Assembly (NCBI GenBank): GCA_007116495.1
Contig: SKIJ01000032.1
Span: 1-64,000, forward strand
Reading direction: 5' to 3'
Length of the DNA stretch: 64,000 bases
Source of the DNA: Cryomorphaceae bacterium
Lineage (GTDB): Bacteria > Bacteroidota > Bacteroidia > Flavobacteriales > Schleiferiaceae
Positions 9,810 to 18,200 of this stretch are shown one piece after another. The notes below the pieces were generated by a model. The model saw only the letters and a program-made list of their open reading frames with translations. It was not told where the DNA came from and searched no databases. The position numbers and the translations under genes were made by a program. Each line of letters begins with the position of its first letter. Positions within the stretch are counted from its first letter, which is position 1.

Positions 9810-10481
9810 ATGGCGAGAAAAAAGTTAAAGCGTTTTAAAGACAACAACGCATACCCTCATGTCATTGAACCTGCTCGTGAAGAGGCGAGTCAGGGAATTG
9901 AACAGAAAGGAAAGTGGCGACAGTGGTTTGGCGCAGATGCTCCACTGGTATTGGAGCTGGGTTGTGGAAAGGGAGAGTATACAATTACACTGGCAAAAAA
10001 ACACCCAGAGAAACTATTTATTGGTGTTGATATAAAAGGAGCTAGGATTTGGTATGGAGCAACAGAGGCTCATGAATTGAATATCAAAAATGCTGCGTTT
10101 CTAAGAACAGAAATATCACTTATTGACGGTTGTTTTACAAAAGAAGAAGTTGATGAGATATGGATTACGTTTCCCGACCCTCAAATCAAATATAGGCGAA
10201 CTAAACATCGCTTAACTCATCCCGAACAGTTGATGCGCTACGCTCGATTGTTGAAACCGGGCGGTACACTACACCTCAAAACCGATAGTGCATTTTTACA
10301 CGGGTACACATTAGGCGTGTTACAAGACAATGAAGCGTTTAAGGTAGAAGAAGCTTATTTTGATATTGATCATCAGTTGACCAATAAAAGTAGTGTGTTG
10401 CATAGTGTACAAACCCATTACGAGGGAATGTTTAGAGCTAAGGGTAATGCAATTACGTATATTCGCTGTACAAGAGTTTAG
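9810..10481 (+). CDS. trmB: tRNA (guanine(46)-N(7))-methyltransferase
   Basis: LVLELGCGKGEYTITLAKKHPEKLFIGVDIKGARIW, WITFPDPQIKYRRTKHRLTHPEQL. Confidence 0.92.
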   Translation: MARKKLKRFKDNNAYPHVIEPAREEASQGIEQKGKWRQWFGADAPLVLELGCGKGEYTITLAKKHPEKLFIGVDIKGARIWYGATEAHELNIKNAAFLRTEISLIDGCFTKEEVDEIWITFPDPQIKYRRTKHRLTHPEQLMRYARLLKPGGTLHLKTDSAFLHGYTLGVLQDNEAFKVEEAYFDIDHQLTNKSSVLHSVQTHYEGMFRAKGNAITYIRCTRV

Positions 10482-10496
10482 ATTTATAGAAAATAA

Positions 10497-10516
10497 AAAA
10501 CGCTCTGACGCGTTTT
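10497..10516 (+). terminator. Intrinsic terminator-like hairpin downstream of trmB
   Basis: AAAACGC-TCTGAC-GCGTTTT, 7-bp stem, 15 nt after the trmB stop; weak U-tract. Confidence 0.5.
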
Positions 10517-10539
10517 GGACTTGATTTTGATAAATAAAA

Positions 10540-10567
10540 AATCCCGGTGCTACTACCCACCGGGATT
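10540..10567 (+). promoter_or_regulatory. Leader hairpin upstream of the 10587 ORF
   Basis: Perfect 10-bp stem AATCCCGGTG / CACCGGGATT with loop CTACTACC, ending 19 nt before ATG 10587; no U-tract on +. Confidence 0.55.
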
Positions 10568-10586
10568 CAACCTTAAAAGGCTAACT

Positions 10587-11309
10587 ATGAAAAACTCTAC
10601 TACTCGAAAAAGCTACCCAAAAGGTGTGCCAACGAGAAATTATATTTTCAATTTGTTGAAAATCAACACTATTGTTTTTAGTTTAATGTTTAGTTTTATC
10701 AAAATGGGAAAATTTAATTCATTTAGGGAAAAGTGCTTAATTTTAGTCTTTGTCATTGGTTTTGTTGGAGCGGTATTTAGCCAAGAAAATCCATTAGAGG
10801 TAAAGGTAAATAGTTATATTTCAAATCATAGTGAAGACTATGAACTTAAAAGATTAAATCTTAGACCTCGTGATGTAGGTTCTATAAATGAGACAGAGCA
10901 TATTTATTCTGATTTTTTTCAGCTGAGAAGTCTCGAAAAAAAGGAAAATTCCTTAGGTCAAAATAAACGGCTAAAAATATATTTTAATGTGTATTCATTT
11001 GAAAATGAATACGTTTTGGATAATGCGCTGCGCTTTTGGTTTGATAATTTTGTAGAAGGAGAACAAATACGCCCCGGTAGAACGCTTAGGGGTTATGATA
11101 ATGCACGTCCAATGTACGTCATCATAAATGGTGTAGATGTCATTATTGCAGATATTGATTGCAAGAGCTACAACGAAGATATATGGAAAGACGTCACAAA
11201 ATCTTTGCGCAAACACTTCGACCAAGACAGAAACGCCATAATCATTGAGGTTATGTGTAACGGTCCACTTGAGTGGCTGCAGAATCCTCCAAATTTCAGA
11301 AAGAGATAA
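10587..11309 (+). CDS. Hypothetical secreted protein
   Basis: ORF opens at 10515, but ATG 10587 (MKNSTTRKSYPKGVPTRNYIF...) follows the leader hairpin; an internal ATG at 10704 begins a good signal peptide (MGKFNSFREKCLILVFVIGFVGAVFSQ). No family recognised. Confidence 0.5.
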   Translation: MKNSTTRKSYPKGVPTRNYIFNLLKINTIVFSLMFSFIKMGKFNSFREKCLILVFVIGFVGAVFSQENPLEVKVNSYISNHSEDYELKRLNLRPRDVGSINETEHIYSDFFQLRSLEKKENSLGQNKRLKIYFNVYSFENEYVLDNALRFWFDNFVEGEQIRPGRTLRGYDNARPMYVIINGVDVIIADIDCKSYNEDIWKDVTKSLRKHFDQDRNAIIIEVMCNGPLEWLQNPPNFRKR

Positions 11310-11398
11310 CAATCTTTTTTTTCTTGAGTTACTCCGTTTTTCGGAGGGTCCTTTCTGTTGTATTTTTGTTGTTAGGTTAATAAACAACATAAAAATCA

Positions 11399-13927
11399 AT
11401 GAAGAAAGCATTAAACGGAGCGTGGATTTATTTTTTTATATGTATAACATCACTCGTGGTAGCGCAGTCAAACATGACTTGGGTGGAAATGATGCACGAC
11501 CCTAGTTTTACTGTAGAAGAAGTAAGAGAAGCTTATGAGCAACAATGGGGGCATGTGCCATTTGAGCGTGGACAAGGTCATAAGCAGTTTCATCGTTGGG
11601 CATACTTTATGGAAGAACGCATTGGCCCTCGCGGGCAACGCCCTGATCCCGGTATTGCCTGGAAAGAAATGGCTCGAATAAAACAAACGCAATCCCGCGG
11701 TGCATTTAATGGCAATTGGAATTCTATGGGGCCAAGTGATTGGGTAAATCACACCAGCGGTTATAATCCCGGTTTAGGAAGAGTTAATTGGATTGAGTTA
11801 GACCCTATCAACCCCCAAACAATCTATCTTACAACCCCGAGCGGGGGCTTTTGGCGCACTCCTGATCAGGGTGGAACTTGGGAAAATTTAACCGATCACC
11901 TGCCGGTTATAGGTGCAACGGGGTTTGCCATCAATCCACAAAACAACCAAACCATACTTTTGGGAACCGGCGATGGTTATGGAGCGTCAACGTATAGTAT
12001 TGGACTTTTAAAAAGTCATGACGGTGGGTATACCTGGGATACCACCGGACTGCAATGGAATGTGCCCGACTTTGTTCGCATTTCAGACGTGCAATTTGCC
12101 CCTAATGATACCAACATCATTATGGTAGGAACGTCAAATGGCGTTTATCGATCGGAAGACGGTGGTGATAACTGGTCACATGTGATCCCTGCGGGTAATT
12201 TTAGAACCATGCAGTATCATCCATTAAATCCGGACGTTCTGTACGTTGCCTCAAACCGAATTTACAAGTCCGATGACGGTGGTGCATCGTTTAGAGAAAT
12301 CACCGATGGTGTACCCAGCGCAAACGGTACATCGCGCATTGCACTGGGAATGTCCCCCGCAGATTCTCTTCGACTTTACGCACTCGTTGCGTCATCATCA
12401 ACACAAGGGTTACGCGGCTTTTATCGCTCAGATGATGCTGGCGAGTCGTTTGTGCTGAAGCTTGATTCGCCTAATATTTTGGCCAGCGACGTCAATGGAT
12501 CACGCGCAAATGGGCAAGGGTGGTACGACCTGTGCATCGCTGTGTCGCCCGTTAATGCAGATCACGTATTTACCGGTGGTATTAATATTTGGCGGACGTT
12601 TAACGGTGGAGATTCTTTCAGTCTCATGTCACATTGGCGATACGACAACAACAATGATCCATACGTTCACGCAGATATTCATTATTTGGGTTATCACGGC
12701 AATGCGTTATACGTAGGGTGTGATGGAGGAATCTTTAGAACCGTTACCGGAGGGTTGTCGTGGCAAGATCTCTCAGAAGGACTTGAAATCACACAGATTT
12801 ACGGTATTGGACTAAGTCAAAACTTCAATAACATCATGCAGTTTGGCAGTCAAGATAACGGAACCAATCGCCTTGAAGGTGGAACGTGGAAGCACATTTT
12901 TGGCGCTGACGGTATGCACACTATTATTCACCCCGAAAATCCGGATACCATTTACATTACCACACAGTTTGGTAATCTGCGTAAGTCCGTCGATGGCGGT
13001 ACTACCTTTACTCGATTAATGAGAAATATACAGGAAACCGGTCTTTGGGTTACGCCCTACGTAATGCATCCGACTGATCCTAATACACTTTTCGTAGGGA
13101 AAGACAATTTGTGGAAAACAACTGATGGCGGGGCGACTTGGAATATGCTTCGCGATGCTGGAAATACCAAAATTCGCCACATCGCCCAAAGTAAAACCAA
13201 TCCCGATATCATTTACTACTCCAACGGTTCGAGGCCATGGAAAACCGAGGATGGCGGCGATAATTGGTCTATGGTAAGGCCCGGTTTACCAAACAATTTA
13301 ACGGTATCTCACATTGAAGTTAGTCCAAATGACGAGGATATTGTTTACGTTACATTTTCAGGATACAGTGCCAATCAACGTGTTTTTCGTTCTACAGATC
13401 GCGGTGAAACGTGGCAAGACATAAGCGCTGGACTACCCAGCTTACCTGCAAATGTCATTGCCATTCAGGAAGGAGATATCGAACGACTGTATCTGGGAAT
13501 GGACGTAGGTGTTTACTACCTTGAAGAGGGAATGAACGAATGGATATCTTTCTTTGACGGAATGCCAAATGTGATTGTAAACGACCTGAAAATTCAGTAT
13601 AATATTGGAACCATTAGAGCAGGTACGTACGGAAGAGGTGTTTGGGAAAGTGAGTTGTATCATGTAAACATCGGAACAGATAATTACAAACTGTCCGAAT
13701 CATCCATCAATATTTTTCCAAATCCAACGAGCGATGTCATTCATATTGATGCGAAGCAAAGTGGTGACGTACAATTGATTTCAACCAATGGGCAAATCAT
13801 CCGGACAGCACGTATTGAAATGGGAGAAACACATACGGTAGATGTAAAAGATATTACTCCCGGCGTTTACATATTGCGTTTCAACTCTGTAGATGGGACA
13901 ACATCGCATAAGTGCATCATTCAGTAA
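11399..13927 (+). CDS. Secreted BNR/Asp-box (sortilin/VPS10-like) beta-propeller protein with T9SS type A sorting domain
   Basis: Signal peptide ending VVAQS; about eleven [KR]S/T-x-D-x-G-x-[TS]-[WF] repeats; C-terminal INIFPNPTSDVIHID...DITPGVYILRF. Confidence 0.88.
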   Translation: MKKALNGAWIYFFICITSLVVAQSNMTWVEMMHDPSFTVEEVREAYEQQWGHVPFERGQGHKQFHRWAYFMEERIGPRGQRPDPGIAWKEMARIKQTQSRGAFNGNWNSMGPSDWVNHTSGYNPGLGRVNWIELDPINPQTIYLTTPSGGFWRTPDQGGTWENLTDHLPVIGATGFAINPQNNQTILLGTGDGYGASTYSIGLLKSHDGGYTWDTTGLQWNVPDFVRISDVQFAPNDTNIIMVGTSNGVYRSEDGGDNWSHVIPAGNFRTMQYHPLNPDVLYVASNRIYKSDDGGASFREITDGVPSANGTSRIALGMSPADSLRLYALVASSSTQGLRGFYRSDDAGESFVLKLDSPNILASDVNGSRANGQGWYDLCIAVSPVNADHVFTGGINIWRTFNGGDSFSLMSHWRYDNNNDPYVHADIHYLGYHGNALYVGCDGGIFRTVTGGLSWQDLSEGLEITQIYGIGLSQNFNNIMQFGSQDNGTNRLEGGTWKHIFGADGMHTIIHPENPDTIYITTQFGNLRKSVDGGTTFTRLMRNIQETGLWVTPYVMHPTDPNTLFVGKDNLWKTTDGGATWNMLRDAGNTKIRHIAQSKTNPDIIYYSNGSRPWKTEDGGDNWSMVRPGLPNNLTVSHIEVSPNDEDIVYVTFSGYSANQRVFRSTDRGETWQDISAGLPSLPANVIAIQEGDIERLYLGMDVGVYYLEEGMNEWISFFDGMPNVIVNDLKIQYNIGTIRAGTYGRGVWESELYHVNIGTDNYKLSESSINIFPNPTSDVIHIDAKQSGDVQLISTNGQIIRTARIEMGETHTVDVKDITPGVYILRFNSVDGTTSHKCIIQ

Positions 13928-13978
13928 GGTGTGCTTTGTCTGGATTATAATCATAAGATTTAATTACCATTGATTTAG

Positions 13979-14461
13979 ATGCGGATGAAATCGGCTTTTT
14001 GCTATAAGTGGTTGCGTTTTTCAATATTGAGCATAGTTCTTTCATTGGGAATATCATCTTGTCGTCAGTATAGCTATTCCGTTCATTTCACGCTTGTAGA
14101 AGACGTTTGTAGCGGTGCTCCAATGTCAGACGAAGTCCCTACGAGAGATGTATCAACAGCTAACATGCGTTTTTATTTATATTTGAATGGAGATGAGTCA
14201 ATTGTTAGAACCAATGACCAAGGTGTTATAACCCTTGACAGGCTTTCTAAGGGTGATTCGCTTTTATTTTTTCTCCCCGAACGACGTGAAACGGATGTGG
14301 AGGAAAACGACGACTTGTGTGAACGTTTTCAAACGACACCGGACTTCACTGTAGTACTCCAACAGAAAAACACCCCCACCGATTCGGCATCCCTTCACAA
14401 ACCCTGCAATCCCTGCTTATTTGAAGAGCCAACAGGTCCTCCGCCCATCCCTCAAAATTAA
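13979..14461 (+). CDS. Hypothetical lipoprotein
   Basis: Signal peptide with lipobox-like LGISSCRQYS; no family recognised; immediately upstream of the PAP2 gene. Confidence 0.5.
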   Translation: MRMKSAFCYKWLRFSILSIVLSLGISSCRQYSYSVHFTLVEDVCSGAPMSDEVPTRDVSTANMRFYLYLNGDESIVRTNDQGVITLDRLSKGDSLLFFLPERRETDVEENDDLCERFQTTPDFTVVLQQKNTPTDSASLHKPCNPCLFEEPTGPPPIPQN

Positions 14462-14467
14462 TCTGTT

Positions 14468-15154
14468 GTGGTATATCGCAAAGTATTGTACTGCTGTACA
14501 CTAATAAGTCTTTTGGGGCAAATGCACGCTCAGTATCGTGTGAAATACCGTGAAGCCTCTCTAGGTATAACGGCATCTTCGCTCATTACCTACGGCCTGG
14601 GAGGTATTCCGGATGCCCACCTGATATCAGATGCAAACTGGGGTGGTGATTTTCGTCCTGAACGACGTGATTGGGATCGCTCAGCCTACCTCTTCGGGGG
14701 ATTACAATTGGGCATTGCAGGTATAACGGCTCTGTACGTTCCACAAAATCAGCAGCTCGATTTATTTTTGATTTCTTCCCACACGCTATCAATTACCTAT
14801 TTATTGAGTCAAACATCTAAGGCGTTGATGCCAAGATTAAGGCCTTACGCCATGAATGGGGCTACCAATAACGATTACAACAAATCGTTTTGGAGCGGCA
14901 CAAGTGCCCTATCTCTTGCACTAACCGGACTTACTTGGCGATTTGCTGATGCGTATTTTCCAAACGGTAAGATGTATGTGAAAGCAAGTTCGTTAATTTT
15001 GGGATCAGCAGTTATGTATTCACGTGTTAAAGCCGGGCAGCATCACACCTCTGATGTACTTGTAGGTGGACTTGTTGGTTTTTGTATCGGCTATTTTTTA
15101 CCACGAATTAACCGCATTGAGTATCGTCCAACAGGCTTGGTTGTAAGGTTCTAA
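14468..15154 (+). CDS. PAP2 superfamily phosphatase-like protein
   Basis: KX6RP (KALMPRLRP) and SRX5HX3D (SRVKAGQHHTSD); motif 2 is degenerate (FWSGTSA). GTG start. Confidence 0.75.
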   Translation: MVYRKVLYCCTLISLLGQMHAQYRVKYREASLGITASSLITYGLGGIPDAHLISDANWGGDFRPERRDWDRSAYLFGGLQLGIAGITALYVPQNQQLDLFLISSHTLSITYLLSQTSKALMPRLRPYAMNGATNNDYNKSFWSGTSALSLALTGLTWRFADAYFPNGKMYVKASSLILGSAVMYSRVKAGQHHTSDVLVGGLVGFCIGYFLPRINRIEYRPTGLVVRF

Positions 15155-15276
15155 TAGAATGCTCTACAATGTTAAACGCAATCGTTTTAGAATATGAATA
15201 GCTTACAACATATGTCAATTCAAGCGTTGTTTTTTAAATTTTTCCAGCCAAAGGTGAGTTTGTCGTTTTAGGTAAT

Positions 15277-18200
15277 TTAGAGCTTAATCCAACGCTTAAC
15301 CACTCGCGCATCTCCTTGTCTTATTTCAATCAGATATGCTCCAGCGGCAAGATGTTGAAGGCTCCACGTTTTTTCGCGTGTACCGTCTAAGGGAGCGTCC
15401 CATTCTAATGCAGTTATTTTGTTTCCATAGGCATCGGTAATGAAAATATCTGTTTTAGCATACGCAACACCCTCAGCCCGCATGGTTAAATCACCACTGG
15501 ATGGGTTTGGAAACAATGTAATGAGATCCGATAGCGTTTCGTTGTCAACACTCACCTGAACGTTCTTAATTTCGATCCATTCACAAATTGTATCGGCACC
15601 ACATTCGTTGTAGACGTACTGACATACTAAATAGTTACCTACTGCTGGAAAGTCAAACTCAACACGCTTACCCGGTTTTCCTCCAAGCCCTAAGGTAACT
15701 ACTCTAAAGTATGAGGAGTCCACATTATCGCCGGTAGCCAAGAAAAAACCACGCATGGCGTTTTCAGCAAAATCAAAGCCGGCTTCCGGCAGGGGTGTTT
15801 CTTCAATGATAATGGGTGTCTTCGTAAGCGAACATGAAATATACTGATACTCTACGAGCACGTCCCACTGGTTGGGGTTAATGCGAACCAAGTTAACCCC
15901 GCACCCCAAACCATCGCTGTAACGACCAAGGTGCATGGCAAAATCGACGTCACCGGTGGAGTTGAATACGGGATTATCGATTTCAAAGACATATTCTCTG
16001 TTTCCGGAAAGCCTATTCGTTCTCGTGTCGCTAAAAGATAAGGTTTCAGACCACTCCTCATCCTTTCTTACGCGAAACAATGCATCCTTAGGAGCTGCGT
16101 TATTTCTTGTTTCGACGCTAGCCTTGGTTAGGGATTTGCGTAAAAGTAGATAGGGGTCATGGTTTATGGTAACCGGGTAGTAACAAGCAGATTCAAACGC
16201 ATCTTTTTGCAAATCGGGATTGTACTCACTGCTGGAAACGGCAGAATTGGGGTTGAGAACGAAGTATTCCTCAAAAATAAAACTGCTCATAAAAGGGTAT
16301 CCTGTTGGGTAGTAAAAATATGCGAGATAAAACGTATCGCCCGGCATGGCATTGGTAACAAACGTATCGCCTTCATGTAAATTCATATTGTACACATTGG
16401 TGTCAACATCAAACCATACATGCCCAACACCGGGAAACCGTTTGGCATATAATGTTACCGGGTCGGTACTGTTAGGACAAACCGCTACGTGCTGAGGAAA
16501 CGGTTCAAATGGGATGATGTAGTACGATTGCCCTTTGACGTCGTTATCGCGATTTCCGTCATCGGGAACCCTCAAGTCAACATTAAAAATTAAACGTCCA
16601 CCTTCCTCTGTATTGTTGCCCGGAACAGGGATGGAAAACGAGGCAGTATCTCCCGGGTTGATGATGGAGTTGACAACTAACGAGTCGTCGACAAATGCAA
16701 TGCCCTGGGTTCTGTATGTTATGGTAAATGAATTGACGGAGTTCAGTCCGGCGTTATATACATCTATGCCCATCATCAAGTCACCAAATTGAGGGTGACA
16801 CATGGGGTTTGGACTGGTTATAATAACACCTAGGTCAACGTTATGAGGAACACAGGCCGTTACGGGGCCTTCCCAGCCCGAAGTGCCTCCCGTATGACAA
16901 TGCTGACGAACGTAGTAATCATAGCACTCACCATTTTGCCATGTGCCGGTGGTATAGATTTCATCGGTTAGATTAAGAACAGTTGTTCCACCTGTGGCCG
17001 TATCGAATCCGCTTGGACCGTAAATAATGTCTACTTCTTTGGTTGTCCCTCTCCATTCAAAAACTAAAAGTGTATCGGTAAATGAAGCGTTTTGTGATAA
17101 CAAACCGGGACAAGGCGCCGGCTCAAATTCAATAGCACCGGGATCTGCCGGTGTTTTTCTAATGGTGTCAAAATAATCCACATCAACGGCTGGTGTAAGC
17201 ACTGTCGCTGTTTGGGTAATGCGTTCCGAGAGTGGGTAAAAGTCTTGCGCGTTTATGTCAAAGAATAATGGACTGGTGAATAGGCCATTTGCTTCTCCAT
17301 ACGAAATTTGCCAATTCTCAAATGAGTTGATGTTGAGTGCGGGACTTTCCAACATTCTTACATTTTTTTCATCATCAAATAAAGAGTAATACACATTGTG
17401 ATCAATGTCACAAGATTGCGCAGTATTATCAATGTTGTAAAAGTTTGCGTAAATAGGAGGCGACGTCAGGTAAAAAATATTGTTTTTGGATAATAACGAC
17501 TGGCAATTCGACGCTCGAACAGCAACCGCCGTTTTTGGTGGATTAACACCTATAATTTCACTCCTAATGTAGATTGTATTGTGTGAAATATTCACGTTTG
17601 CCGAAGTTGTAACGTCCAAATCTACACCAAATGTAGGCGAGGAGTTAAATGCATTGTCAGCAATCGTGCTGATGACGTTATTGGCTAAATAAATGTTTCC
17701 GGCAGCAGATTCTGTTTTAATTCCCGCATGGATGTTTCTCGTTCTAATATCGCCTAAATCGTCGAAAAAGATGCCGTTTCGTTCGAGGTTTAATTGAAAT
17801 GCATCTTTGATTGAAATGGCGTAACCGGTGTTAATGGTAACAATGTTTTCGCTGCAATTCAGATGATTGATGGACGACACGTTGATGTTATCAACGTTGC
17901 TGATGATGTAGTTTTTTAAAATATCAGCATGGTTTATACGGCTTGCTTCTGTACTGTGCATTTCAATACCCCTTCCTCCACCTACTAAATGATTACCGGA
18001 TACGACGATGGTGTCGTTTATGGGGAGAAAATTGTCTATGAATTTGTCTCCAACAATGTTGATATGGGTTGTAGAAGAAGCATCATTGGGAAATTGAAAC
18101 GAATTATTGAGTATGCGAATTGATTTAGAGCGATTGGTGACGAGCAAGATATCGCAGTTATCAAGATCTTGAGGTGTGCCGGTTACTTGAAAATCAAAGT

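Noticed and set aside
10995-11411. 138-aa minus-strand ORF antisense to the hypothetical secreted protein
   Set aside because: Wholly overlaps a + frame with a better coding signature and signal peptide; the composition looks like an antisense shadow.
12246-12716. Overlapping + ORFs (12246-12458, 12462-12716) inside the BNR-repeat gene
   Set aside because: Alternate-frame shadows of the repeat-rich gene with no independent signal.
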